From contig JAHBTO010000002.1 of NCBI GenBank assembly GCA_019638525.1, positions 62,001-126,000 of the forward strand: a stretch of 64,000 nucleotides of DNA, given 5' to 3'. Shown in pieces: positions 53,611 to 63,961 of the stretch. Origin of the DNA: Ferruginibacter sp. (GTDB taxonomy: Bacteria > Bacteroidota > Bacteroidia > Chitinophagales > Chitinophagaceae). Numbering within the stretch: the first letter of the stretch is position 1; the number at the start of each line of letters is the position of its first letter. The notes beneath the pieces were generated by a model. The model saw only the letters and a program-made list of their open reading frames with translations. It searched no databases and was not told where the DNA came from. The translations under genes and the position numbers were made by a program.

Positions 53611-54648
53611 TCAATTAAAATGTTTATTCCATTTCCATTGCCCGCTTTTTGTATCTAATAAATTCATAGAGTTTTTTGTTATTACTAACAGGTTGCTGCC
53701 ATGTAATTGAATATCCAATAAATCATTTTCGCTGCTCTCACCTTTTTCATTTTTTAAAGTTACCGACCATTTTGTTTGTAATGATGAACCATCAATAAGC
53801 GTTAAAATAAACTCAAATGTATTGCTGTCTTTTGTTTTTGAAACGATGAGTAAGCCATTATTAATACGTAAAGGCAATTCTTTGTTTTGCTGTGGAAAAT
53901 AGTATCCTACAAAATAAGGATTAATGAAATCTATTGCTGATGAAAGAGCAGCATTGGGTGTATTATTTCCTTTGATTGTGGCAACTATTTTTTTTCTACG
54001 GCTGCCGGTAAAGTTCAGCAGTTGGTTATTTATTTCAATATTACTTAATTGAAGAAAACGGCGGTTAATCATCCTTGCATCCACCGAGTCTGGCAGTAGT
54101 ATGGCTTTCCCGCTTTTTTCATCTAAAGCATACAACCGGGCATCATCAGCTTTTAATATAATTCCCGGTATGCCTGTAGGGTTGTAGTATGTGTAAGTCG
54201 GGTTAAAAATCAACCCGTTATTAATAGCAGTCAGTGCTGCCTCATCAAACTCCTTGCTAAACTGCGGAATGTTTACTATCAATAATTCCTGGTTGTTTTT
54301 TTTGATGTTATAATATTTAAGCAGGGCATGCTTGTTGGTAACTTTTATCAATTTATAATTACCTTTTAATTTAAACGCTTGTTTTGAAACCGCCTCTCCT
54401 GTAGTACCATCAAAAGCTTCTAAATAGTTGGTGGTTGATCCATATCTCCTGGTGCTGTTTCCCCGTTTGCTGTAAGAGGTTACATTAAAAACACTGTATT
54501 GGCGAATGATAACAGCGCCATCGTCAGATGCCATCAATACAACATTTTCCGGTGGTTGGTTTCCTAATTCTGAACAGGAATACAAAATTACCAATAGTAG
54601 TGCAGCAATTGTGGGTTTGTACTTGTTCAGTTTTATTTTCTTCAGCAT
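53611..54648 (-). CDS. Predicted lipoprotein, propeller-like, unknown function
   Basis: A 345-residue protein with a lipoprotein signal (LLLVILYSC, Cys25). The mature part is strand-rich with spaced repeats such as LEAFDGTTGEAVSK, LYALDEKSGKAILL and the closing MNLLDTKSGQWKW, which look like PQQ-type propeller blades. No cofactor or catalytic residue is recognised. It is convergent with groEL and has no operon partner. Confidence 0.75.
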   Translation of the reverse strand: MLKKIKLNKYKPTIAALLLVILYSCSELGNQPPENVVLMASDDGAVIIRQYSVFNVTSYSKRGNSTRRYGSTTNYLEAFDGTTGEAVSKQAFKLKGNYKLIKVTNKHALLKYYNIKKNNQELLIVNIPQFSKEFDEAALTAINNGLIFNPTYTYYNPTGIPGIILKADDARLYALDEKSGKAILLPDSVDARMINRRFLQLSNIEINNQLLNFTGSRRKKIVATIKGNNTPNAALSSAIDFINPYFVGYYFPQQNKELPLRINNGLLIVSKTKDSNTFEFILTLIDGSSLQTKWSVTLKNEKGESSENDLLDIQLHGSNLLVITKNSMNLLDTKSGQWKWNKHFN

Positions 54649-54920
54649 GTTATTTTTTTCACTCTAAAATATAAAACCGGATCAATTTTTTATAATATTA
54701 AGAGTAAATAGGTTAAGTAAACAACATCAAAAAAATGATGTAAATCATACCAAATAAAAGCTATCACAGCTTTTTTGTTTCTTATATGTACATATCTTTG
54801 CAGCACAATTTGGTTTGCCTGCAAGCATCCAATTTGCCATTGGGCAGATTTTCCGCTCACAACGGAATCAAATTTTAAAAACTGGCGCTACACTTTAGTG
54901 TAACCATTAAAAAAACTTTT
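54649..54920 (+). promoter_or_regulatory. Promoter and structured leader of trhO
   Basis: TATCTTTG at 54793-54800 is a full match to the -7 consensus; the best TTTG (54774-54777) is 15 nt upstream, a little close. The leader, from about 54807 to the start codon at 54921, contains three short inverted repeats: TGCC-ATT-GGCA near 54836-54847, TTCCG-CTCACAA-CGGAA (54851-54867) and TACACT-TT-AGTGTA (54889-54902), the last only 18 nt before the start codon. The leader may be regulatory RNA. The remaining upstream 120 nt hold nothing I recognise. Confidence 0.45.
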
Positions 54921-55976
54921 ATGGCAGTATTGCACAACCGCATCTCACAAGCGGAGCTTAAAAAATTATTGTACGCCGAAACTGAAAAGCGTACCACAAT
55001 TTCATTTTATCAATATTTTAATATTGATGATCCGAAACTTTTTAGGGATGAATTGTATAAAGCCTTATTTAACCTGAAAGTATTTGGCCGCATTTATATT
55101 GCCCACGAAGGCATCAATGCACAAATTAGTATTCCTGAAAAAAATGTAGATGCATTAAAAAAATATTTAGATAGTATTGAACCACTCAAAAACTTACGAT
55201 TGAATATTGCCGTTGACGACGACGGCAAATCTTTTTGGGTTTTAAAGATAAAAGTGAGAGATAAAATTGTTGCCGACGGTATTACTGACCCCGGTTTTAG
55301 CATGCAAAACAAAGGCAACTATGTAAATGCCGCACAGATGAATGAACTGATGCAGCAAAAAGATACTGTTGTTATTGATATGCGTAACCATTATGAGTAC
55401 GAAGTGGGGCATTTTGAAAATGCCATTGAAATACCCAGTGATACTTTTCGTGAACAATTGCCCATGGCTGTTGATATGATGAAAGATAAAAAAGATAAAA
55501 ACATCATCATGTACTGTACAGGTGGCATACGCTGCGAAAAAGCAAGCGCTTATATGAAACACCATGGCTTTGAACATGTGTATCACCTGGAAGGCGGCAT
55601 CATTAATTACGCAAAGCAAACAAAAGAAAACGGGCTGCAAACAAAATTTATCGGTAAAAATTTTGTTTTTGATGACAGGCTGGGAGAGCGGATAACCGAA
55701 GATATTATTGCCACATGCCACCAATGCGGCAAGCCGGCCGATACACATACCAACTGCAAGAATGATGGCTGCCATTTATTATTTATCCAATGCAGCGATT
55801 GTGCAAAAGCATTCGACGGTTGTTGTACCGAAGAGTGTAAAACAATTTATAATTTACCAAAAGAAAAACAGGCCGCATTGCGTAAAGGGATAGATAAAGG
55901 CAAGATGATTTTTAATAAAAGCAAACAGCGGTTGCGCCCTACCATTGAAGAAAACAGGAAATATAGAAGTACTTAA
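54921..55976 (+). CDS. trhO: tRNA uridine(34) hydroxylase (TrhO/YceA family)
   Basis: A 351-residue rhodanese-domain protein that makes 5-hydroxyuridine at position 34 of tRNA. An N-terminal acylphosphatase-like domain (about 25-120) with [10 protein letters not shown], a rhodanese domain (about 130-240) with [16 protein letters not shown] and the active Cys199 in [12 protein letters not shown], and a C-terminal zinc-like module with CHQCG and CSDC-x12-CTEEC are present. The length is that of the family. It ends with a 4-nt overlap with the convergent purC. Confidence 0.92.
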   Translation: MAVLHNRISQAELKKLLYAETEKRTTISFYQYFNIDDPKLFRDELYKALFNLKVFGRIYIAHEGINAQISIPEKNVDALKKYLDSIEPLKNLRLNIAVDDDGKSFWVLKIKVRDKIVADGITDPGFSMQNKGNYVNAAQMNELMQQKDTVVIDMRNHYEYEVGHFENAIEIPSDTFREQLPMAVDMMKDKKDKNIIMYCTGGIRCEKASAYMKHHGFEHVYHLEGGIINYAKQTKENGLQTKFIGKNFVFDDRLGERITEDIIATCHQCGKPADTHTNCKNDGCHLLFIQCSDCAKAFDGCCTEECKTIYNLPKEKQAALRKGIDKGKMIFNKSKQRLRPTIEENRKYRST

Positions 55977-56911
55977 GTTTTTGCCATCAATAATTTTTCC
56001 AGGGCTTCATCCAGTTTTTTTTCGGTGGCTTCGTAGCTTACATCAAACGGTACAAATTGCTGGCCAATCACTTTCTCGTACAATTCAATATATCGTTTTG
56101 AAATTGTTTCAACCCATTCATCGCTCATAGGTGGTACCACCTGGCCTTCTTTTCCCATAAAATTATTTTCAATAAGCCACTCCCTAACAAATTCCTTGCT
56201 CAGTTGCTTTTGCCGTTGGGCATTTGCCTGCCTTTCTTCAAAACCATCTGCATAAAAATATCGGCTCGAATCGGGAGTGTGTATTTCATCCATCAGTACA
56301 ATTTTACCATCCAGTTTACCAAATTCATATTTGGTATCAACCAAAATCAGCCCTTGTTTGGCTGCAATGGATTTTCCTCTATCAAACAATTGCAATGCAT
56401 AGTTGCTTAGTGTTTCCCATTCTTCGGCGGTAGCCAATTTATTTTTGATGATATCGGCTGCAGAAATATCTTCATCATGCCCTTGTGCAGCTTTAGTGCT
56501 TGGAGTAATAATGGGCGAAGGGAAAAAATCGTTTTCCTTCATACCGTCGGGCATATTTACGCCACATAAATTTCTTTTGCCCGATGAATATGTACGCCAA
56601 GCATGACCGGTTAAATTGCCCCTTACCACCATTTCAATTTTAAATGGTTCGCATTTATAACCAATACTTATATTGGGCGCAGGAACGCTTATAAGCCAAT
56701 TGGTACAAATATCTTTGGTAGCATTAAGCATAAAAGAAGCAATTTGGTTTAGCACCTGTCCTTTATAAGGAATAGGCCTGGGCAGTATTACATCAAATGC
56801 CGAAATACGATTACTGGCAACCATTACCAGGTATTTGTTGGCAATGGAATAAACATCCCTCACTTTACCGCTGTAAAAACCTGTTTGCTGCCTTAAATTA
56901 AATGTATCCAT
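55973..56911 (-). CDS. purC: Phosphoribosylaminoimidazole-succinocarboxamide synthase
   Basis: A 312-residue ATP-grasp-like SAICAR synthetase of purine biosynthesis (CAIR plus aspartate). The marks are [12 protein letters not shown] and [18 protein letters not shown] at the start, [34 protein letters not shown] and [14 protein letters not shown]. Length matches the longer form of the family (about 300). It is transcribed alone on the minus strand; its 3' end overlaps trhO by 4 nt. Confidence 0.95.
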   Translation of the reverse strand: MDTFNLRQQTGFYSGKVRDVYSIANKYLVMVASNRISAFDVILPRPIPYKGQVLNQIASFMLNATKDICTNWLISVPAPNISIGYKCEPFKIEMVVRGNLTGHAWRTYSSGKRNLCGVNMPDGMKENDFFPSPIITPSTKAAQGHDEDISAADIIKNKLATAEEWETLSNYALQLFDRGKSIAAKQGLILVDTKYEFGKLDGKIVLMDEIHTPDSSRYFYADGFEERQANAQRQKQLSKEFVREWLIENNFMGKEGQVVPPMSDEWVETISKRYIELYEKVIGQQFVPFDVSYEATEKKLDEALEKLLMAKT

Positions 56912-57046
56912 CGGGCTAAATTAATATCAACCTCTTAAAAAGAATAAATTACGGTTGAACTATTTGTTAACAGTGTAGGAAAATAAATTTTTCAGGTAGC
57001 AATAACGTTCTTAATTTGCTATATATTTAAAACCAAAAAAAGCAAT

Positions 57047-59824
57047 ATGAGAAAAATTACAAGCTATTTGGTTACATTTTTATTGGCAAACATTTTAACG
57101 GTTGCTGCCATTGCACAAAGTGTAACAATAAACGGCAATGTGAGAAATAGCAGTACCAAGGAAGCGTCCGGTGCTGTTTCCGTAATTGTAAAAGGACAGG
57201 ATGAAGGTACCTTTACCGATGATAAAGGTAATTTTAAGATTACCGTTAAAAGCCTGCCTGTAACACTTTTGATTACTTCGGTTGGTTATGAAATGCAGGA
57301 AGTAACTGTTACTTCGGCAGCAAAACCAATTCAGGTTGAATTTAAGCCCACCAATATACTGGGTCAGGAAGTGGTGGTATCGGCTAACAGGGTTCCGCAA
57401 AAAATTATGGAATCTCCGGTATCTATCGAAAGGGTGAGTGCCGCCAACATTCGCAACTCGCCGGTATCAAATTATTACGATGTTGTTACCAGTTTAAAAG
57501 GTGTTGATGTAACCACATCATCATTAACATTTAGAACACCCACTACCCGTGGTTTCAACTCAAGCGGTAATACCCGTTTTAACCAGTTGGTAGATGGAAT
57601 GGATAACCAGGCCCCCGGCCTTAACTTTTCGGTTGGCGCCATTATTGGTTTAAGCGAATTGGACGTTGACAATATAGAATTACTTTCAGGTGCATCATCT
57701 GCCTTATATGGTCCGGGTGGCATGAACGGTACATTGCTGATGACTAGTAAGAACCCTTTCAAATACCAGGGTTTGTCTTTTTTAGTAAAAGAAGGATTGA
57801 TGCATGTTGGCAACAAAAGCATGCAAGACCCATCAGCTTACCATAACTGGAACTTACGCTGGGCAAAAAAGATTTCTGAAAAATTTGCTTTTAAAATAAT
57901 TGCCGAGTTGATACAAGCCAAAGATTGGCTGGGTACCGATTACCGTAACTATACCCGTACAGGGTCAAACGGTGCGGTTAAAGCCGGTAACAGGCAAACA
58001 GACCCTAACTACGATGGTATAAATGTTTACGGCGATGAAACAACTGTTGACATGCGTGCATTTTTTACACAAATTGCTGCCAGCCTGCCCGGCGCTGCTA
58101 ATTTCATTTTAGCAAACGGGTTATTATCAACTCCGCAAAATGTATCCCGTACCGGATATACCGAATCGGAATTACTGAACCCCAATACAGTTAATTTTAA
58201 ATTAGGCGGTTCATTAAATTATAAGATTACACCAAACACCGAAGCAGTTTTAGCAGCTTATTGGGGAACCGGTAATACCATTTATACCGGAAGCGATCGT
58301 TATTCTTTAAAAGATTTTAAAATGGGCCAGTATAAGTTGGAAGTAAACAGTAAAAACTGGTCAGTAAGAGCTTATACCACACAGGAAAATGCAGGTGAAT
58401 CTTTTAATGCCACTGCAACTACCAGGTTGTTTAATGAATCATGGAAAAAATCTGTAACTACTGATGCAAATGGTAATCCCACACCATTGCCAACAGATTG
58501 GTACATACAATACACTTATAAATATTTAAGCGATAGGATGAGTGGGCTTACCGATTATGATGCACACCAAAACGCTAGGGCTTTAGCAGATATGGGCCGG
58601 CCGGCCGCTAATAGTGCAGCTTTTCGTTCAGCATTTGATGCTATCCGCAAAAAACCCATTTCGCAAAATGGAGGTTTATTGTTGGATAAATCAGACTTAT
58701 ACGCCGTGGAAGGAAATTATAACCTTAGCCAGTTTACCAAAGGTTTTGTTGATATACTTGTTGGCGCTAACTATAAAAATTATGTATTGAATTCGCAAGG
58801 AACTTTATTTGCCGATTCTACTGGCTCTATCAATGTTTCACAGTTTGGTGGATATATACAGGCAAGTAAACAATTTTTAGACCGACTAACATTAACCTTA
58901 TCGGGCAGGTACGATAAAATGCAGCATTTTAAAGGCCGCTTTACACCCAGGGTAACTGCACTTGTAAAAGTTGCAAAAGATAATAATTTTCGTCTTTCTT
59001 ATCAAACAGCTTATCGTTTCCCAAGCAATCAACAACAATACATAAACTTGCAGGTGGGCAGCACACGCCTGATAGGCTCTTCGCCAGGGTTTGAAAGTTA
59101 CATTGGGTACAATACTAACCCTTTATATACTTATGATGTAAACAGTTCTGGTACATTGTACAACTTTACTGCATTTAATCCGCCGGCAGTAAAACCAGAA
59201 TCTGTAAGTTCTTTTGAACTTGGTTATAAAGGATTATTGTTAGATAGCAAATTATTGATTGACCTTTATGGATATTTTGGACAATACCAGGATTTTCTTG
59301 GTAGAACCAACACAATACAAACGCTTACAGGCAATGCCAACGATACTGCAACAGCAAGCAAGAGAAGAAACATTTCGGTAGTGGTTAACTCACCTGAAAA
59401 AGTAAAAACTTATGGCTTTGGCATTGGCTTCGATTACAGGTTACCTATGAACTTTACTTTAAGTGCTAACTTTTCATCCGACCAGTTGAAAGATGTGCCT
59501 GCAAATTTTGTAGCCAACTTCAATACACCTAAATATAAAGCCAATGCAAGTATTGGCAACTCAGGTTTTGGCCCGGGTAAAAGATTAGGATTTAATGTAG
59601 CTTACAGGTGGCAGGATGCATTTTTTTACCAGGCCGATTTTGCCAATGGCAATATACCAGCAGTACAAACACTGGATGCTCAAATCAGCCTGAAAATACC
59701 TTCATCTAAATCAATAATAAAACTGGGCGCCAGTAACCTGTTAAACCAATATTATTACAACGCTGTGGGTAACTCAAGGGTAGGAGGTTTATACTATATA
59801 AGTTATGGATTTAATGTTTATTGA
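57047..59824 (+). CDS. TonB-dependent receptor
   Basis: A 925-residue outer-membrane transporter. Signal peptide 1-24 (AAIAQS), then a CarboxypepD_reg-like domain (about 25-105) with VTINGNVRNSSTKEASGA, a plug domain (about 110-230) with VVVSANRVPQKIMESP and GASSALYGPGGMNG, and a 22-stranded barrel ending in GGLYYISYGFNVY, whose last residues fit an outer-membrane insertion signal. No SusD-type partner follows; instead a fasciclin lipoprotein gene starts 36 nt downstream. Substrate unknown; the size and the YISYGFNVY end do not single out one. No Fur-type or ECF-sigma control gene is adjacent. Confidence 0.9.
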   Translation: MRKITSYLVTFLLANILTVAAIAQSVTINGNVRNSSTKEASGAVSVIVKGQDEGTFTDDKGNFKITVKSLPVTLLITSVGYEMQEVTVTSAAKPIQVEFKPTNILGQEVVVSANRVPQKIMESPVSIERVSAANIRNSPVSNYYDVVTSLKGVDVTTSSLTFRTPTTRGFNSSGNTRFNQLVDGMDNQAPGLNFSVGAIIGLSELDVDNIELLSGASSALYGPGGMNGTLLMTSKNPFKYQGLSFLVKEGLMHVGNKSMQDPSAYHNWNLRWAKKISEKFAFKIIAELIQAKDWLGTDYRNYTRTGSNGAVKAGNRQTDPNYDGINVYGDETTVDMRAFFTQIAASLPGAANFILANGLLSTPQNVSRTGYTESELLNPNTVNFKLGGSLNYKITPNTEAVLAAYWGTGNTIYTGSDRYSLKDFKMGQYKLEVNSKNWSVRAYTTQENAGESFNATATTRLFNESWKKSVTTDANGNPTPLPTDWYIQYTYKYLSDRMSGLTDYDAHQNARALADMGRPAANSAAFRSAFDAIRKKPISQNGGLLLDKSDLYAVEGNYNLSQFTKGFVDILVGANYKNYVLNSQGTLFADSTGSINVSQFGGYIQASKQFLDRLTLTLSGRYDKMQHFKGRFTPRVTALVKVAKDNNFRLSYQTAYRFPSNQQQYINLQVGSTRLIGSSPGFESYIGYNTNPLYTYDVNSSGTLYNFTAFNPPAVKPESVSSFELGYKGLLLDSKLLIDLYGYFGQYQDFLGRTNTIQTLTGNANDTATASKRRNISVVVNSPEKVKTYGFGIGFDYRLPMNFTLSANFSSDQLKDVPANFVANFNTPKYKANASIGNSGFGPGKRLGFNVAYRWQDAFFYQADFANGNIPAVQTLDAQISLKIPSSKSIIKLGASNLLNQYYYNAVGNSRVGGLYYISYGFNVY

Positions 59825-59860
59825 TAACAGCCTTAATTATAAAATTTAAAAATTACTATA

Positions 59861-61141
59861 ATGAAAAAATTAATTAATAAACTTAGTGTTCTGCACCTGT
59901 TGTTAATTGCCGCTATGATGATGGTATTTACATCCTGTAATAAAGACATGGAGCAACTTGCACCTATACCAACACCTGTGTATCCAACCGGGTCGGGTAT
60001 TGAAGCAACTTTAGCTGCTAATGCAAACTATAGTTTTTATGATGCACTCATCAACAGGGCAGGCATGAAGAATACGCTAAACGATTTAACAAAAACCTTT
60101 ACCCTGTTTGCAACAGATAACAATGGCATGAAGATTTTTGTAAATGCAGCTTCGGGTGGCTTGGTTCCATTAAACGCTCCTGATGCAGCTTTCCTTGGGT
60201 TCATCAATTCAAATTTGCCAGCATCAAGTGCAGCAGGTATTGTACAATACAATTTGGTAGGTCAAAAATTCCCTTTGTCGTCAATCGGAACATCTTTTCC
60301 GAATTATCCTTTAACAACACAGATTATTCTTGACCCAACACAACCTTTTGTAAGAATGCCGATTTTTCCTGCAAGAGGCACCACTTATTCTTATGTAAAT
60401 AATTTACCCATTACAGCCCCAACTATTGATGCTGCCAATGGTGTAATTTATACAGCGTACAGTGTGGCTGCACCACCAACTGCTACATTAAAAGATGTGA
60501 TAGCTACAGAACCAACGCTATCATATTTTCGTGCAGCTATTGCACGTGCAGATAGTGGTACTGCTGTAGGTACAGGCCAGTTCAATTATTTATTAGGCTA
60601 TGGTGTTACCAATATGACAGTACTTGCACCTAATGATGCAGCTTTTCAAACATTAATTTATGGGCTGGCTTTCCAGGCATACCTGGCTACAAGGCCACAG
60701 CCATATACAGCAACTGACACCTTGAATGCTATTGCTACCGCAAATGGCGCTGTAGCAGCAGGACCGGCTTTCTTAAGCACCAACAATGTAAGTACTGCAA
60801 TGGTAAAAGGTATTGTTGCGTATCACTTACTTGCATCATTAACTACCAGTACAACTACACCTTATCAACCAAATATCAGGGTATTTTCAAACAATGTACC
60901 TTCTACACCGGGTTATTTTATAAAAACATTGGTTAACAGCAGTGTTAGTGCACATCCCGGTGTTATGGCACAATCAACTTGTTTTGGCCCGGCTGTTACC
61001 AGTTTAAAATTCACAGGGCTGGGCACTTTCCCTCCAGGTGGATTACCTTATAGTGGCGCTGCTGCAAATGCTGTTAAGATGGATCAGCATGCTGTAAATG
61101 GAGTTTATCATATTATTGATAAAGTTTTGCTGCCACAATAA
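59861..61141 (+). CDS. Two-domain fasciclin (FAS1) lipoprotein
   Basis: A 426-residue lipoprotein (signal ends MMVFTSC, lipobox Cys). Two FAS1 domains are recognised: the first (about 45-200) with YSFYDALINRAGMKNTLN, FTLFATDNNGMKIF and FINSNLPASSAAGIVQYNLVG, the second (about 205-425) with LSYFRAAIARADSG, MTVLAPNDAAFQTLI and HAVNGVYHIIDKVLL. FAS1 domains mediate binding. The gene is 36 nt after the TonB receptor and should be co-transcribed; a surface binding partner for the receptor is a reasonable guess. It ends in a strong terminator. Confidence 0.88.
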   Translation: MKKLINKLSVLHLLLIAAMMMVFTSCNKDMEQLAPIPTPVYPTGSGIEATLAANANYSFYDALINRAGMKNTLNDLTKTFTLFATDNNGMKIFVNAASGGLVPLNAPDAAFLGFINSNLPASSAAGIVQYNLVGQKFPLSSIGTSFPNYPLTTQIILDPTQPFVRMPIFPARGTTYSYVNNLPITAPTIDAANGVIYTAYSVAAPPTATLKDVIATEPTLSYFRAAIARADSGTAVGTGQFNYLLGYGVTNMTVLAPNDAAFQTLIYGLAFQAYLATRPQPYTATDTLNAIATANGAVAAGPAFLSTNNVSTAMVKGIVAYHLLASLTTSTTTPYQPNIRVFSNNVPSTPGYFIKTLVNSSVSAHPGVMAQSTCFGPAVTSLKFTGLGTFPPGGLPYSGAAANAVKMDQHAVNGVYHIIDKVLLPQ

Positions 61142-61160
61142 ATTTTTTAAAATTGGATTA

Positions 61161-61195
61161 AAAACGGGCTCTTATTTTAAGAGCCCGTTTTCTTT
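61161..61195. terminator. Bidirectional terminator between the FAS1 gene and ychF
   Basis: A 14-bp perfect stem (AAAACGGGCTCTTA at 61161-61174 with 61178-61191), 3-nt loop, and T runs on both strands. It serves two convergent genes. Confidence 0.93.
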
Positions 61196-61281
61196 CTGCA
61201 CCAGAAAGTTTGCATATTAAGTTTATCTCTATGATTTAAAATCTTACACTTTTAAAATGAAATAAAATTGTTGCTGACAGA

Positions 61282-62379
61282 TTAAACATTAAACCTGAAG
61301 TGCATGATATCCCCATCCTGTACAACATAATCTTTCCCTTCAATTCTTAACCTCCCGTTTTCACGGCATGCTGCTTCCGATTTATATTTTAAAAAATCAT
61401 CGTAAGCAATCACTTCGGCTTTAATAAATCCTTTCTCAAAATCGGTATGTATAACAGCGGCTGCCTGAGGCGCTTTCCAGCCTTTTTCAATGGTCCAGGC
61501 CCTTACTTCCTGCACACCTGCAGTAAAATAAGTAGAAAGGTTTAAAAGCTTATAGGTTGAATGTATCAACCTGTCTAATGCCGGTTCGGTCATTTTATAT
61601 TCTTCCATAAACATGGCCTTGTCTTCGGGGTCTTCAAATTCGGCAATCTGTGCTTCAATAGCGTTGGTCATCACAATCACTTCGTTGCCTTCGTTTTTTA
61701 CGGCTTCAATCAACGCATCCGAATATTTATTGCCGGTATGCATGCTTGCTTCATCAACATTGGCAACATATAAAATATGCTTATCAGTAAGTAAAAATAA
61801 ATCTGCAATGGCTAATTTTTCTTCTTTACTTAATCCCAGGGTGATAATATTTTTTCCTGAATCGAGATGAGCTTTGCATTTTGTAAGTATCTCCAGTTCG
61901 GCCTTCATCTTAGAATCTGTCTTTGCCATTTTTTCGGTACGCTGCATTTTCTTTTCTACACTTTCAAGGTCTTTAAGCTGCAATTCAGTTTCAATTATTT
62001 CTTTATCACTCACAGGATTGATGGGGCCTTCTTCTCTTAAGATATTTTCATCTTCAAAGCAACGCACTACATGAATAATGGCATCTACTTCTCGTATATT
62101 GGCTAAAAATTTATTACCCAATCCTTCTCCTTTGCTGGCGCCACGTACAAGCCCGGCAATATCAACAATCTCAATTTGTGTAGGTACAATCCTTTCCGGT
62201 ACAACCAACTCTGCAAGTTTATTCAGGCGTGGGTCGGGCACATTTACCAGCCCGGTATTGGGTTCTATAGTACAAAACCGGTAATTACTTGCCTGCGCCT
62301 TGGCGCTGTTGCTAACCGCATTAAACAAAGTTGATTTTCCTACATTGGGTAATCCTACTATACCTGCTTTTAAAGCCAT
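61282..62379 (-). CDS. ychF: Redox-regulated ATPase YchF (OLA1 family)
   Basis: A 365-residue Obg-related nucleotide hydrolase. G1 is GLPNVGKSTLFNA (8-20), the G3 region DIAGLVRGASKGEGLGNKFL, the nucleotide-specificity position has VANVDE instead of the GTPase NKxD, as in ATP-preferring YchF; a TGS domain (ending VVQDGDIMHFRFNV) closes it. It binds the ribosome. The minus strand has TACCTTTG (plus 62420-62427), a -7 match, about 40 nt before its start. Confidence 0.95.
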   Translation of the reverse strand: MALKAGIVGLPNVGKSTLFNAVSNSAKAQASNYRFCTIEPNTGLVNVPDPRLNKLAELVVPERIVPTQIEIVDIAGLVRGASKGEGLGNKFLANIREVDAIIHVVRCFEDENILREEGPINPVSDKEIIETELQLKDLESVEKKMQRTEKMAKTDSKMKAELEILTKCKAHLDSGKNIITLGLSKEEKLAIADLFLLTDKHILYVANVDEASMHTGNKYSDALIEAVKNEGNEVIVMTNAIEAQIAEFEDPEDKAMFMEEYKMTEPALDRLIHSTYKLLNLSTYFTAGVQEVRAWTIEKGWKAPQAAAVIHTDFEKGFIKAEVIAYDDFLKYKSEAACRENGRLRIEGKDYVVQDGDIMHFRFNV

Positions 62380-62689
<310 letters not shown>

Positions 62690-63961
62690 ATGGCATTAAG
62701 CAGAATATGGTCGGCTTTTATCATCATTGCAATTGTTGTTGCCGGCATTAAATGTTTTTTCTTTGGCGAAACACAGATTTTTACCTGGATGGTAAGTGGC
62801 AAAGCATCGGACCCTGCCAACCCTTTAAAGATAGATGGCATCATTGAAACCTGCTGGGTGGCGGTTGAAATCTGTCTGAAGCTGATAGGCATTTTATCGT
62901 TGTTCATCGGATTTATGAATATTGCCGAAAAAGCAGGCGGAATAAGGCTTTTATCCCGTATCGTTGGTCCATTCTTTTCAAAACTTTTTCCCGAAATACC
63001 CAAAGGCCATCCTTCGATGGGGCACATGATTATGAATTTTTCGGCCAACTTGCTTGGTCTTGATAATGCAGCTACACCTTTTGGCTTAAAAGCCATGCAA
63101 AGTTTACAGGAACTAAATCCAAACAAAGATGTTGCTTCAAATTCGCAAATTATGTTTTTATGCCTGCATGCTGCCGGGCTTAACCTGATTCCCGTAAGTG
63201 TAATTGCTGTTAGGGCTGCACAAAACGCATCCAACCCAACTGATATTTTTATCCCTTGTATGATTGTAACTTTTGTGGGCACCATAGCTGCTATGATTAT
63301 CGTTTCAATAAAACAAAAAATAAACTTATTGCAACCGGTAATTCTTTTATGGGTATTGGGTATTTCAATTGTGATTGGATTGCTGGTGATGTATGTAGTA
63401 AGTTTAAATGCGGCAGGTATACAGTTATTTTCGGGGATGCTTAGCAATGGACTTATCCTTTTAGTTTTTATACTAATCATACTTGGTGGTATCTACAAAA
63501 AAACCGATATCTTTTCTGATTTTGTTGATGGCGCAAAAAATGGTTTTGATACAGCTATCAGGATAATCCCATACATTTTGGGGATATTGGTTGCCGTTAG
63601 CATGTTACGCACAAGCGGTACTTTTGACGCTGTAATAAACGGGATGAAACATTTTTTTGCCATGTTTAGTCCCGATACCCGATTTGTTGACGGCCTGCCA
63701 ACCGCCTTGATTAGGCCACTCAGCGGTGGCGCTGCCCGTGGCATGATGGTGAGTACTATGGCTGCTTATGGTCCCGATTCATTTGCAAGCAGGCTTTCAG
63801 GTATTTTCCAGGGAGCATCGGATACCACTTTTTATGTGGTGGCAGTTTACTTTGGTTCAGTATCTATAAAAAATACACGTTATGCAATTGGCGCCATGCT
63901 GCTTGCCGATCTTGTATGTATTATTACTGCTATTACATTAGCGTATTTATTTTTTGGGTAA
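62690..63961 (+). CDS. Fused SpmA/SpmB-type nucleoside-recognition membrane protein
   Basis: A 423-residue integral membrane protein with about ten helices. The first half resembles SpmA and the second half SpmB of Bacillus (Gate/nucleoside-recognition domains): MNFSANLLGLDNAATPFGLK (about 116-135) and IRPLSGGAARGMM with TTFYVVAVYFGSV in the second half. The fusion is standard in Bacteroidota, which do not sporulate, so the name spore maturation protein reflects homology only. Transport or gating of a small solute is the family idea; no substrate is known. The start codon lies 10 nt after a heptamer array. Confidence 0.9.
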   Translation: MALSRIWSAFIIIAIVVAGIKCFFFGETQIFTWMVSGKASDPANPLKIDGIIETCWVAVEICLKLIGILSLFIGFMNIAEKAGGIRLLSRIVGPFFSKLFPEIPKGHPSMGHMIMNFSANLLGLDNAATPFGLKAMQSLQELNPNKDVASNSQIMFLCLHAAGLNLIPVSVIAVRAAQNASNPTDIFIPCMIVTFVGTIAAMIIVSIKQKINLLQPVILLWVLGISIVIGLLVMYVVSLNAAGIQLFSGMLSNGLILLVFILIILGGIYKKTDIFSDFVDGAKNGFDTAIRIIPYILGILVAVSMLRTSGTFDAVINGMKHFFAMFSPDTRFVDGLPTALIRPLSGGAARGMMVSTMAAYGPDSFASRLSGIFQGASDTTFYVVAVYFGSVSIKNTRYAIGAMLLADLVCIITAITLAYLFFG

